15,535 nucleotides of DNA. Source: Bacteroidetes bacterium 4572_112. Its GTDB lineage: Bacteria; Bacteroidota; Bacteroidia; Bacteroidales; UBA1556. Location: positions 1-15,535 of the forward strand of contig NIUZ01000026.1 of assembly GCA_002254285.1 (NCBI GenBank), given 5' to 3'. This document shows positions 6,074 to 14,349 of the stretch, piece after piece (positions within the stretch are counted from its first letter, which is position 1; the number at the start of each line of letters is the position of its first letter). The position numbers and the translations under genes are program-made. The notes beneath the pieces were generated by a model. It did no database searches and was not told where the DNA came from. It worked only from the letters and a program-made list of their open reading frames with translations.

Positions 6074-6889
6074 TTAATAATTAACCTCTCGTATTGCCTC
6101 CGACATTGTTTGGCCGGTAAATATTCCGATAGTATTATCACCTTCAATATTTGAGTATGGATTGCCTGGAGCAGCAGTAAAACCTCCACCCATATTCTGC
6201 ATAATTACTTTATAATATTCGAAAGAAAACTCATCAATTGCTAATAATGTAACTTTCATTATATCACCTTTTGAAACCCCAACATTCATAAATGGATATA
6301 CTATTTGCTTACCATCAAAACCATCATCACGAGTGATAAAAAGCCCTCTTATTAATTCGCCATTAATGGTTAGTTTTAAACGATAATAATTAGCCTCACC
6401 CGGCAAATCCGTAAAAAACACAATAGGACTTAGTCCATCAACTGGAGGTCCATAAGGTAATTTTACTGCTAATATAGAATCTATTGCCACATAATTAGGG
6501 ATGCTTGTTTTAGATTTTATATTAATATTTTCAATTGTAGTTTCAATAGTCCATTCTATAACCTCATCATCTAAATCACTTATAATATTGGTATAGGTAT
6601 ATGACGAATCATAAGCATTCCAATTGAGCTTATGGTGATCACCTTGGTCATTGGTAGCATATACGTCTAAACCACTAAATGCCTCAGGATATACATCTTC
6701 GTATATACTTACTGACCTTGTAAATTTTGCATAAAGTTTCTCTGATCTATTATTCAGAATACCCTCTTCCTGAGCATAAGCATCTACCACAATTTTGGGA
6801 TCAGCCTCATTAAGATCTATCTCAACAATTTTTGTACATGATGCCAAAATCATTAATAGTGCTATGGTTATAATTATTTTAATGTTCAT
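6074..6889 (-). CDS. DUF4249 lipoprotein, partner of the TonB-dependent receptor
   Basis: A 271-residue probable outer-membrane lipoprotein. The start at 6889 gives a short hydrophobic signal ending in the lipobox LASC, with C18 as lipidation site; a longer reading would lack it. Next comes KIVEIDLNEADPKIVVDAY, typical for the DUF4249 N-terminus, then beta-rich sequence with NPYSNIEGDNTIGIFTG near the end. The family regularly follows TonB-dependent receptors in Bacteroidota. It probably lies at the cell surface and serves the same uptake complex, as SusD-like proteins do for SusC; the ligand is unknown. Four bases separate it from the receptor's stop, so the two are surely co-transcribed. 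Confidence 0.88.
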   Translation of the reverse strand: MNIKIIITIALLMILASCTKIVEIDLNEADPKIVVDAYAQEEGILNNRSEKLYAKFTRSVSIYEDVYPEAFSGLDVYATNDQGDHHKLNWNAYDSSYTYTNIISDLDDEVIEWTIETTIENINIKSKTSIPNYVAIDSILAVKLPYGPPVDGLSPIVFFTDLPGEANYYRLKLTINGELIRGLFITRDDGFDGKQIVYPFMNVGVSKGDIMKVTLLAIDEFSFEYYKVIMQNMGGGFTAAPGNPYSNIEGDNTIGIFTGQTMSEAIREVNY

Positions 6890-6893
6890 AATT

Positions 6894-9260
6894 TTAAAAT
6901 TTGAAATTATAACTGATTGAAGGTACCCAACGGAAAAGTGACAGCTGAATAGCCTCGGTAATATTTGGATTTTCCGCATTGGCTCTAAAAGAAATGGAGT
7001 ATGCATTTTCGCGTCCATAAACATTATAAACAGACATATTCCAACTCGATTGAATTCGTTTTTCCACTTTCTCTAATTTGCCTGTAGCAATATTCAGCTT
7101 CTCGGTAAATTGCTTTCCTTTCCAACTTACACCAATATCCATTCGATGATAAGCCGGCATACGATAACCATTTCGTTCCGTAAAATAATTTACCGATATT
7201 CCATCAATAAAATATTTTGCCGAAGGAAAAGTAACAGCACTTCCTGTATAATAAACCCATGTGGCAGCAACATTAAGCCGCTCGGTAATATCAAACATAG
7301 CTACAATAGAAAAATCGTGAGTACGATCCTGACGAGCAGGGTAAAAAGTGTTATGATTAATCTCCTTAAATTGTTTTTCCACCCTAGATAGAGTATATGA
7401 AGTCCAACCTGTGAACCTACCAATACGCTTCTTTAACATAAGTTCAAGACCATAAGCTCGCCCATTACCAAATACTAAATCACCTTCCACATACGGGTTG
7501 AAATTCACCTCTGCTCCAACTCTATAATCAATCGAATTCTGAATTATTTTATAATAAATTTCTCCTGAAAATTCATAGGTATTATTTTTAAAATTCCTAA
7601 AATATCCCAAGGCAATTTGGTCAGCAATCTCTGGCTTTACATTATTAGAACTTGGCAGCCACACATCGGTAGGGGTACTACTTGTGGAGTTAGAAACCAA
7701 ATGTAGATATTGATAAGTACGAGCGTAAGAAGCTTTAACAGAGCTTTTTGGATTAAGAACGTAAAGCATATTCAAACGAGGAGCCAATCCATTATATGAA
7801 GCAACACTTTCGTTCTTTGCATAATTTACGGTATCTATTAAGCTACCATTATCATCAAAATTATAGATAGTACCAGGGCCTATCTGAGTAAAGTTTGAAA
7901 ATCGCAAACCATAGGTAATCTGAAAATATTTACCAATCTTTTGCTCATTAGAAATGTATAGAGCACTTTCTAGGGAATACCTATCCTCAAGGGTATTATC
8001 AGGCTGAATTTCGCCATTAACTTTCAAATCGCCAGGGCTAAATGTATGGTGTATAATATTACCACCGAAGCTTAGTTTATTATTATTATTTATAAAATAC
8101 TGTAGGTCTTCTTTTAAATTAAAATCCACAATTTCGGAACCAGCTTCTATTCTGCTACTATTGAATGTAGCTCTGAAAACATAGTTATAATCGCTATAAA
8201 GTACCGTTGTATTAGAGAATAATTTGGAATTAAAAATATGATTCCATCTAAGAGTAGCTGTTTTATTTCCCCAGTCGAAGCCAAAATCCTCACTAAAACC
8301 AAATTTGTCGCGGCCCAAATATCCCGAAACAAATACTCTATCATTGTCTGTAATTTTATAATTTGCCTTTAGGTTAAAATCATAAAAAAACAAGGTGCTA
8401 TTCTTCTGCTTTTCACTTGTGGAGAAAACCAGAAACATATCGGCATAAGTACGCCTTCCACTTACTATAAACGAGCCTTTGTCTTTTACTATTGGCCCCT
8501 CGAGGCTCAATTTTGATGAAATAAGACCAATACCTCCCGAGCCATGAAAAGTTTGGTTATTTCCTTCTTTCATTTTTATATCCATTACCGAAGATAGGCG
8601 ACCACCATATTGTGCGGGCATTCCGCCTTTATAAAGCTTTACATCTTTAAGCGCATCGGAATTAAAAACAGAGAAAAAACCCATCATATGCGAGGCATTA
8701 TAAACAGGAGCTTCATCAAGGAGAATAAGGTTTTGATCGGCACTACCTCCACGTACAAAAAATCCTGCACCACCATCGCCTTCACTTTTTACTCCAGGCA
8801 ATAATTGTATGGTTTTCATAACATCACGCTCACCAAACAAAACTGGAATTTTTTCGGCTTCCTTAAGCGAAACTCTACTTACACTCATCTCTCCACTTGT
8901 AACATTGGCATCAGAGCGCTCACCAGTAATCTCCACTCCTTTAATCTGTTGTGAAGATGATTTTAATTTAATATTTTTTTTGACATTTGATTTTATGGAA
9001 ACCTTTACCGTTTTTAGTTCATAGCCAATATAGCTATACTTTAAAGTGAAATTTCCCTTGGGAAGAGAAAGAGAATAAAACCCATAAACATTACTTACAG
9101 CACCAATATTTGGAAGCTCTTTAACGCGCACCATAGCTCCTATAAGATCCTCACCACTACTTGCATCCACAATACTGCCACTAACAGAATACTGCTTTAT
9201 CGATTGCGAAAAAGCAAGGCTGCTAATAAATAAGGAAAACAAAAGTAAATATTGCTTCAT
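6894..9260 (-). CDS. TonB-dependent outer-membrane receptor with carboxypeptidase-regulatory-like domain
   Basis: A 788-residue outer-membrane transporter. A signal peptide (about 1-18, ending LAFSQS) is followed by a CarboxypepD_reg-like beta-sandwich (about 24-100; VSGSIVDASSGEDLIGA, NVYGFYSLSLP). The plug domain runs from about 125 to 235 and includes the conserved FFVRGGSADQNLILLDE (167-183) and GGMPAQYGGRLSSVMDI (212-228). The rest is a long beta barrel ending in the aromatic YNFKF expected for barrel insertion. Length and order are normal for the class that precedes DUF4249 proteins. It imports some ligand using TonB and the proton motive force; neither sequence nor neighbours name the ligand. 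No sigma/anti-sigma pair is next to it. It appears intact. Confidence 0.94.
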   Translation of the reverse strand: MKQYLLLFSLFISSLAFSQSIKQYSVSGSIVDASSGEDLIGAMVRVKELPNIGAVSNVYGFYSLSLPKGNFTLKYSYIGYELKTVKVSIKSNVKKNIKLKSSSQQIKGVEITGERSDANVTSGEMSVSRVSLKEAEKIPVLFGERDVMKTIQLLPGVKSEGDGGAGFFVRGGSADQNLILLDEAPVYNASHMMGFFSVFNSDALKDVKLYKGGMPAQYGGRLSSVMDIKMKEGNNQTFHGSGGIGLISSKLSLEGPIVKDKGSFIVSGRRTYADMFLVFSTSEKQKNSTLFFYDFNLKANYKITDNDRVFVSGYLGRDKFGFSEDFGFDWGNKTATLRWNHIFNSKLFSNTTVLYSDYNYVFRATFNSSRIEAGSEIVDFNLKEDLQYFINNNNKLSFGGNIIHHTFSPGDLKVNGEIQPDNTLEDRYSLESALYISNEQKIGKYFQITYGLRFSNFTQIGPGTIYNFDDNGSLIDTVNYAKNESVASYNGLAPRLNMLYVLNPKSSVKASYARTYQYLHLVSNSTSSTPTDVWLPSSNNVKPEIADQIALGYFRNFKNNTYEFSGEIYYKIIQNSIDYRVGAEVNFNPYVEGDLVFGNGRAYGLELMLKKRIGRFTGWTSYTLSRVEKQFKEINHNTFYPARQDRTHDFSIVAMFDITERLNVAATWVYYTGSAVTFPSAKYFIDGISVNYFTERNGYRMPAYHRMDIGVSWKGKQFTEKLNIATGKLEKVEKRIQSSWNMSVYNVYGRENAYSISFRANAENPNITEAIQLSLFRWVPSISYNFKF

Positions 9261-9298
9261 TGGCTAACTTATTATAATACTGTGGATATTTTAGCCTA

Positions 9299-9306
9299 CA
9301 AAGTAA
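9299..9306 (-). promoter_or_regulatory. Possible -7 element of the receptor operon
   Basis: On the minus strand this reads TTACTTTG, seven of eight positions of TAnnTTTG, 38 bases before the receptor's start. No good -33 match was found. Confidence 0.35.
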
Positions 9307-9351
9307 ACGAAAATTAAGCTCCGAATAAGATATTCGATGTATTCTTTATCA

Positions 9352-11151
9352 CTATTTTTGCTCTTCTCTAAACTCATATTTCCAAACAAGATTCTTCTTA
9401 TTTGTATTATCTGTCTCAAAGGTATGCACCTCTGTTTCCACCAATCCTTTTACATTATAAAAGAAAGTACGCATCAATGTTCCTCGCATATCATAACGCG
9501 ATGATGAAATTACCTTATCCAAACCATCATAAGAAACACTCTCTACTTCAGTAGTTTCACCATTCTCGTTTTCAGTTTTCTTTTGTATTAAGTATCCTTT
9601 ACCATTATAGGTCATTGCAATTTTATAGCTTTTATAAGCTTCTCCTGCAATAATCTTATATTCCTCACCTATTCTAAAACCACGTTTATCGTATGTATAT
9701 GTGTGAATCTCTAATAACTTTCCGTCTTCAGATATTGTCTTTTCACTAATAAGGTTGCGATTATCATCATAATAAAAACTATCAACAGAGTTTTTAGCTC
9801 CGCCTTTACAATTATACATACAAACCGATTTTGCAGAAACCTTTAAGCCCTTTATATCATATTTATATTCTTTAATAATCTGAATTTTGTTATTTACAAA
9901 AATCTGCTCTTTTAGTACATTCTCGCCAGCATTATCATAAAAATATTTTCTCATCTCATTATAATCATCCAATATATACTCATAATCGTATGTACAGTTT
10001 CCGAAAATATCATATCTCTTTTCATTAATAATTTTTGAATTTTCGTTATTAGCATAAACTTTAATAGAGGATATTTTTTGGTGCTTTATGGCAAATTTAG
10101 CTCGTTTTACCTGAAGCTCTTCTTTAGAATACAACAGTTTACCCAACTTATCCATCACCAAAGGCACCTGAATAGCATTGGGATAATTATCGATAAATGC
10201 ATTATAACCCTCGGTAGTATTTTTTTCAGTTGCATCATTATAAGCCAAGGAATCGCGAATTGCTGTTACCCTTGCCGAATAATCTGTATTAGGGTATTCA
10301 AACAAAAAACGTTCGCAAACAGGAATACTATTAAACTTAACCACATTGGCATAAGCACTTTTAGATCCTTGACCTTTAAGTGTTTTTGCCTCTTCCGAAT
10401 TTGGGTATTTAGCTATAAAAGCAGTAAATGCTGTTTGGGTATCAATATCAAGAGCCGTTTGATAATCAAACTTCCTAATTTTTTCCTTAGCACTATATAC
10501 TTGAGGTGCTTCGGGATATTTGCTAATAAACTCTTTATAGTTAGAAATTTTATCAATAGCTTCGCATTCGCTCCATGCCATAGTATACATAATAGTTTGA
10601 GCCTGAACAAACTGCACGCTCTCTGGGTAATTATCACAAAAATCCTTATAAGCAGTGATGGTGTTGAACTCCATAGCTGCTTTATATGCCTTTACGTTTC
10701 GTAAATCTATTGCTTTTTGATGAAATCTAGATTCTTTACAATTATCAATATGCTTTTGATAAGCTTTTACATTATCAATTTCTACCACCATTTTAAATAG
10801 ACTTACATCTATCATATATAATTCGGCATCAATCTTATCCTCATTTATTTGCTTGCTATACTTTTTCTTAAGCTTAGCATCAAGGTCTTTATAATGTTTT
10901 TTTGCACTAATAATGCTGGCATAGGCTCTGTAATTATCCTCAATGCGGAGACTAGTACCACGATAAACTGCCGCCATACCATATTCGCCAATGGCTTTGG
11001 TGTCTGCATTTTTTACTGCTGGCGAAAATATAACTCTTGCCGAGGTGTAGTTTTCATTATCAAGGGCATGAAACGCTTTTTTGAAATTTTGAGCAATACT
11101 TGTTTGGCTTATAAAAGCTATTATGAGGAGTAGTTGTATTTTTTTTGGCAT
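9352..11151 (-). CDS. Exported protein with six 37-residue repeats and YD-like C-terminal repeats
   Basis: A 599-residue protein of unknown function. A signal peptide (about 1-20, ending TSIAQ) suggests export to the periplasm or outer membrane. From about 100 to 340 there is a helical repeat with an exact 37-residue period: the Tyr-Pro turn lies at 175, 212, 249, 286 and 323, and a degenerate copy (NCKE) at 138. Each unit reads roughly A-Y-x-x-F-I-x-x-Y-P-x-S, then a second helix with conserved Ala and Ile. This looks like a TPR-type solenoid. From about 375 to the end are beta repeats such as YDYEY, YKYDIKG, YTYDKRG, MTYNGKG and YNVKG, which resemble the YD repeats of RHS proteins and MORN-like strands. 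No enzyme motif is visible. It lies 91 bases upstream of the receptor and could share its transcript. Confidence 0.75.
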   Translation of the reverse strand: MPKKIQLLLIIAFISQTSIAQNFKKAFHALDNENYTSARVIFSPAVKNADTKAIGEYGMAAVYRGTSLRIEDNYRAYASIISAKKHYKDLDAKLKKKYSKQINEDKIDAELYMIDVSLFKMVVEIDNVKAYQKHIDNCKESRFHQKAIDLRNVKAYKAAMEFNTITAYKDFCDNYPESVQFVQAQTIMYTMAWSECEAIDKISNYKEFISKYPEAPQVYSAKEKIRKFDYQTALDIDTQTAFTAFIAKYPNSEEAKTLKGQGSKSAYANVVKFNSIPVCERFLFEYPNTDYSARVTAIRDSLAYNDATEKNTTEGYNAFIDNYPNAIQVPLVMDKLGKLLYSKEELQVKRAKFAIKHQKISSIKVYANNENSKIINEKRYDIFGNCTYDYEYILDDYNEMRKYFYDNAGENVLKEQIFVNNKIQIIKEYKYDIKGLKVSAKSVCMYNCKGGAKNSVDSFYYDDNRNLISEKTISEDGKLLEIHTYTYDKRGFRIGEEYKIIAGEAYKSYKIAMTYNGKGYLIQKKTENENGETTEVESVSYDGLDKVISSSRYDMRGTLMRTFFYNVKGLVETEVHTFETDNTNKKNLVWKYEFREEQK

Positions 11152-11179
11152 AATTATTTGTCTTTGAATTATTAGTATA

Positions 11180-11187
11180 CAAAAATA
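11180..11187 (-). promoter_or_regulatory. -7 element of the 37-residue-repeat protein gene
   Basis: The minus strand reads TATTTTTG, an exact TAnnTTTG, 28 bases before the ATG at 11151, giving a leader of about 22 bases. No clear -33 element lies at the expected spacing. Confidence 0.5.
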
Positions 11188-11237
11188 TGAATATTATGTA
11201 TAAGTTGAGTTATTGATTTTTTATTGCACAAATTGTT

Positions 11238-11448
11238 CAAGCCATTTAGGCTTGCTACTATTTTTTTAGTTCTCCCCAGGCTTTCCCTGAGGTTATTATT
11301 GTTAATCCGCTTTACGGATTTTATAGCTGCTGAGTTTAAATAACTATTTCATATATACATCATATTATCATGAGTTCCAACATTATATATAAATTAACTA
11401 TATCGCTGAAGGCGATAAACAATAATAACCGTAAGTGAAACTTACGGT
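11238..11448. repeat. Mirrored hairpin cluster in a 640-base non-coding region
   Basis: Five hairpins with five-base loops occur in order: CAAGCC/GGCTTG (11238-11254), CCCCAGG/CCTGAGG with one mismatch (11274-11292), AATCCG/CGGATT (11304-11320), TATCGC/GCGATA (11401-11417) and ACCGTAAG/CTTACGGT (11428-11448). Between hairpins two and three is GGTTATTATTGTT (11291-11303), and its exact inverted complement AACAATAATAACC lies at 11418-11430 between hairpins four and five. So two half-units face each other, their hairpins differing in sequence but not in form. This suggests a REP doublet or the ends of a small mobile element. The rest of the gap before 11650 shows no gene. Confidence 0.65.
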
Positions 11449-11651
11449 AAAAAAGCATAGTAAAATGGAACTATGAAGGAGTTCAACAGTATTCTAACTA
11501 AAGTTTCGTATCAGTTCTAAGCTGCTAATTTACAAAGATTATCCCTTTCTTTAACCTAGGGATTAATTGTTTATTCGATAACTCCTTTAATACAGCATAA
11601 CAGGTAGCGAAGTATAGAAAGATGAAAGTATAATAATGAGCCAATTCTAAG

Positions 11652-11778
11652 TTTACCATCCCTTACCATTATTTACTACTTCTTTACAACATTTTACCAT
11701 ATTTCTCAACCACTTAAACCTTTTCAACTTTTTTCAACATTCAAAACTCCAAACAACAAAAAACAAACAACAAAAAAT
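11652..11778 (+). other. 127-base run without guanine upstream of dnaG
   Basis: No G occurs on the plus strand from 11652 to 11778; the run ends at the G in front of the promoter. It contains TTTACCAT at 11652-11659 and 11693-11700 and near-copy CTTACCAT at 11662-11669. TTTTCAAC occurs twice (11721-11728, 11731-11738), and an A/C-only tail built from CAAAC and CAACAAA follows. It could act as an unstructured, easily opened segment. TTTTCAACA (11731-11739) is a poor match to a DnaA box. Function is unknown. Confidence 0.6.
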
Positions 11779-11779
11779 G

Positions 11780-11787
11780 TATCTTTG
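11780..11787 (+). promoter_or_regulatory. -7 element of dnaG, possibly a leaderless mRNA
   Basis: TATCTTTG matches TAnnTTTG exactly. Transcription would begin about six bases later, near 11792-11795, which is where the two ATG codons of dnaG lie. This rules out the upstream ATG at 11777 as start. A -33 TTTG is not seen in the G-free tract. Confidence 0.6.
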
Positions 11788-11794
11788 CCCTATG

Positions 11795-12922
11795 ATGATT
11801 CCAAAACATACGGTGCAGGAAGTGCTTGACGCTTCGAAGGTAGAAGAGGTTGTAGGAGAGTATGTGCAGCTCAGTAAGCGTGGTGTAAATAGGATTGGCT
11901 TATGCCCTTTTCATAACGAAAAGACGCCTTCTTTTACAGTTTCACCTGCTAAGAATATTTATAAATGTTTTGGTTGTGGTGAGTCGGGCTCATCGGTGGA
12001 TTTTCTGATGAAGCATGAGCATTTTTCTTTTCCACAGGCTGTTAGGCGACTTGCCGAAAAGTACGGTATTCATATTGAAGAGGAGGAGCAAACTCCTGAG
12101 CAAATTGCCAAGGAAAACGAACGCGAAGGTCTTTTTGCGGTTAGCAAATTTGCTGCTGATTTCTTTTATAAAACCCTTAACGAAACCGATAGTGGACGAG
12201 CAATAGGGCATAGCTATTTTGTGGAAAGAGGATTCCGACAGGAGACTATAGATAAATTTCAACTTGGATATTCGCCCGAAGAATGGGACGCTCTTGCAGT
12301 TGCTGCTCAGGCGGCAGGTTACTCCATTGATTCGCTTGCAAAAGCTGGCTTGGTAATTAAGAAAGACCAAGGCGGAGTTTACGATAGATTCCGCAATAGG
12401 GTTATTTTCCCCATACATAATATTAGTGGTAGAGTGCTTGGTTTTGGAGGCCGAATTCTTATTAATGATAAGAAAAAGCCCAAATATGTAAACTCTCCAG
12501 AATCGCTTATTTACGATAAAAGTAATGTGCTTTTTGGTCTTTATTTGGCCAAAAATCAGATTATAAAGAAAGATAATTGCTACCTTGTTGAGGGTTATAC
12601 CGATGTGGTTTCGCTTTTTCAGTCTGGTATTGAGAATGTTGTAAGCTCTTCAGGTACATCGCTTACCGAGGGACAAATAAAACTCATAAGACGTTATACT
12701 CCAAATATTACCATCCTTTATGATGGCGATGCTGCAGGTATTAAGGCCTCGTTCCGTGGTATTGATATGATTGTAAGGGCAGGCATGAATGTGCGAGTGG
12801 TGCTTTTTCCTGATGGTGAAGATCCTGATTCGTACGCAAAGAGCCATAGCGCTGATGAGCTTGATGCTTTTTTGGAGAAAAGTGCAAAGAATTTTATATG
12901 CGCCAAATTGTGGAAACCATAG
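11795..12922 (+). CDS. dnaG: DNA primase, N-terminal and TOPRIM part (frame ends early)
   Basis: Primase that makes RNA primers at the replication fork. I choose the ATG at 11795 (MIPKHTVQEVLDASKVEEVVGEY), as relatives begin MIP; the ATG at 11777 overlaps the promoter. The zinc-binding domain has CPFH (37-40) and CFGC (58-61), the CHC2 pattern. The catalytic core follows with GFGGRIL, YVNSPES, then TOPRIM motifs VEGYTDV (acidic E) and YDGDAAG. The frame is good up to about AKNFI near 12894. The last residues, CAKLWKP, are out-of-frame reading of the downstream part. Conserved sequence that should follow NFI is missing and the frame changes, so the gene continues in the next entry after a deletion of roughly 20 codons. 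Since dnaG is essential, an assembly error is a serious possibility. Confidence 0.9.
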   Translation: MIPKHTVQEVLDASKVEEVVGEYVQLSKRGVNRIGLCPFHNEKTPSFTVSPAKNIYKCFGCGESGSSVDFLMKHEHFSFPQAVRRLAEKYGIHIEEEEQTPEQIAKENEREGLFAVSKFAADFFYKTLNETDSGRAIGHSYFVERGFRQETIDKFQLGYSPEEWDALAVAAQAAGYSIDSLAKAGLVIKKDQGGVYDRFRNRVIFPIHNISGRVLGFGGRILINDKKKPKYVNSPESLIYDKSNVLFGLYLAKNQIIKKDNCYLVEGYTDVVSLFQSGIENVVSSSGTSLTEGQIKLIRRYTPNITILYDGDAAGIKASFRGIDMIVRAGMNVRVVLFPDGEDPDSYAKSHSADELDAFLEKSAKNFICAKLWKP

Positions 12923-13800
12923 CTTTGGTGCCAGAGCAACTGAATAGGATTTTCTTTATTCGTGAAACTTCGGAATTGCTGAATGTAAAAGAGGAAGTTC
13001 TTACCAATGAGGTTGCCAAAATCCTTAGAAAAGAGCATTATAAAAAGCAAGATAAATATAATAGAGAGCAATCACAACCCAAGCCAACCACTACAATCAG
13101 TGGACCTGCACCTGGGCTAGGCGATGAGCCACCCGATGATTTCTTTAATGATGACGCTCAGCAGGGCGAAGGTCCGAATACTGCGCCACCAATTAATGTA
13201 GAATCTAAGAGCAAGCCATTCGAACTAGAGGTTGTTAGAATGTTGCTTAACTTTGGCGAAGTAGAATTTGATCCCGAAATTGCTAAGGTGGAAGAGAGTG
13301 TGGAAGTGGAAGAGGAGGAAGCAGAGGCGGAAATTATTTCTGTAATTGAGTTTATTATTGGCGATTTATTGGAAGATGAGATAGAGTTTGACGATGAGGT
13401 ATTTTCAATTATTTATAAGGAATATGCCGAGGCATTTGAGAATGATAAATTATTGAAGGCAAACTATTTTGTAAATCATGAAGATGAAAGGGTAAGGAAA
13501 ACAACAGGCGATTTGCTAGCCGAAAATCATAGCCTTAGTCCTTTATGGTTTGAGAAACATCAAATATCCATTACTCCAGAAAATGATACAGAGGTAGTTG
13601 CTAGGGCTTGCTTTGAATGTATTTATAGCCTGAAAATAAATAAGATAAGCGAAATGAAAAAGAACTTATTAGCAAGTATTGCAGTGCAAGGACTTAGTGT
13701 AGAGCAGCAGAATGATATTTTGGTAAAATACCGCAATTATGATAAAATGCAGAATGAACTTAATGTGGGTTTAGGGAGATTTATTGGAGGGAAAAGTTAA
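12898..13800 (+). CDS. dnaG: DNA primase, C-terminal part in a second frame
   Basis: This continues dnaG. RQIVETIALVPEQLNRIFFIRE matches the end of the primase core that normally follows the missing segment, then ELLNVKEEVLTNEVAKILRK. Next is a Pro/Gly/Asp-rich linker (about 55-100), and from FELEVVRMLLNFGEVEF a C-terminal helical domain that in DnaG contacts the replicative helicase DnaB. The stretch VEVEEEEAEAE is unusually acidic. The ATG at 12898 is only the first Met of the open frame and not a real start; no promoter is near. It overlaps the first part by 25 bases. It would be expressed only if the frame break is a sequence error. Confidence 0.85.
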   Translation: MRQIVETIALVPEQLNRIFFIRETSELLNVKEEVLTNEVAKILRKEHYKKQDKYNREQSQPKPTTTISGPAPGLGDEPPDDFFNDDAQQGEGPNTAPPINVESKSKPFELEVVRMLLNFGEVEFDPEIAKVEESVEVEEEEAEAEIISVIEFIIGDLLEDEIEFDDEVFSIIYKEYAEAFENDKLLKANYFVNHEDERVRKTTGDLLAENHSLSPLWFEKHQISITPENDTEVVARACFECIYSLKINKISEMKKNLLASIAVQGLSVEQQNDILVKYRNYDKMQNELNVGLGRFIGGKS

Positions 13801-13893
13801 GCCTTTAAATCAAACTTTAGATATTTAAGATTGTCTATAAATGAATATATTTATTGTAGGAAAAATTAACTAATAATCAAAAAGAATAAAATC

Positions 13894-14349
13894 ATGAGAA
13901 CTTTCACACTATTACTATTAATGGGCATATCGATGAATATGTTTGGTCAATTTGGTTTGGATAGAATGCTTAAAAAGGCCACTAAAAAACATGTAAATAA
14001 ACAAGTAGACAAACATGAGGAAAATGCCAAGCGTGCAGCCGTTGCCGAAGTTGATAAGCAATTTGTAAAGCTAGAGGCTTGGGAAGATGAGCAATTGGGT
14101 TTTATCCCTGTTTATATTGACGAAAATTTCATGGAGCCATCGGATATTCAGTGGCAAAGACTTAAGTTTGCTAGTGGCGAAAATGTGATATTTTATGATA
14201 AGCCATTTAATTTTGAGAAGAAAAGATCACAGCCTACTTTCTGGGATTTAGATCCTAAATATGGCAAAAATGTTTCGGTAGAGGAGCCAAAGAGAAGTTT
14301 GGTATCGCGACTCAGTTTCTTCATATCCATTATTGGCTGCTCAGGATAA
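13894..14349 (+). CDS. Exported protein, N-terminal part of an OmpA-like protein (frame ends early)
   Basis: A signal peptide, MRTFTLLLLMGISMNMFGQ, is followed by a basic, coiled-coil-like stretch (RMLKKATKKHVNKQVDKHEE) and a region beginning FVKLEAWEDEQLGFIPVYIDENF. This layout fits Bacteroidota cell-envelope proteins with a lectin-like middle and a C-terminal OmpA domain. Up to about KYGKNVSVEEPK the reading looks protein-like; the final residues (SRLSFFISIIGCSG) are probably out of frame. The gene lies 93 bases after dnaG in the same direction. TATATTTA (13846-13853) is a loose -7 element 40 bases before the ATG. The remaining part is in the next entry. Confidence 0.65.
   Translation: MRTFTLLLLMGISMNMFGQFGLDRMLKKATKKHVNKQVDKHEENAKRAAVAEVDKQFVKLEAWEDEQLGFIPVYIDENFMEPSDIQWQRLKFASGENVIFYDKPFNFEKKRSQPTFWDLDPKYGKNVSVEEPKRSLVSRLSFFISIIGCSG

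Noticed and set aside
6064..6189. Longer N-terminus for the DUF2400 protein
   Set aside because: The extra 42 residues overlap the DUF4249 coding end in another frame and do not resemble the family.
6890..7024. Longer N-terminus for the DUF4249 protein
   Set aside because: It would overlap the receptor's coding end and hide the lipoprotein signal that begins at the ATG at 6889.
9352..10020. RHS toxin from YD-like repeats
   Set aside because: The repeats are few and degenerate, no RHS core or toxin tip follows, and there is no immunity gene.
10078..10704. 208-residue open frame on the plus strand
   Set aside because: It is antisense to the 37-residue-repeat gene, whose periodic protein motifs show the minus frame to be the real one.
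11777..11794. Upstream ATG as dnaG start (five extra codons)
   Set aside because: It overlaps the exact TATCTTTG promoter element, so it would not be on the mRNA, and DnaG relatives begin at MIP.
12885..12925. Programmed ribosomal frameshift in dnaG
   Set aside because: No slippery heptamer with a following structure is evident, and conserved residues are missing, which a shift would not explain.
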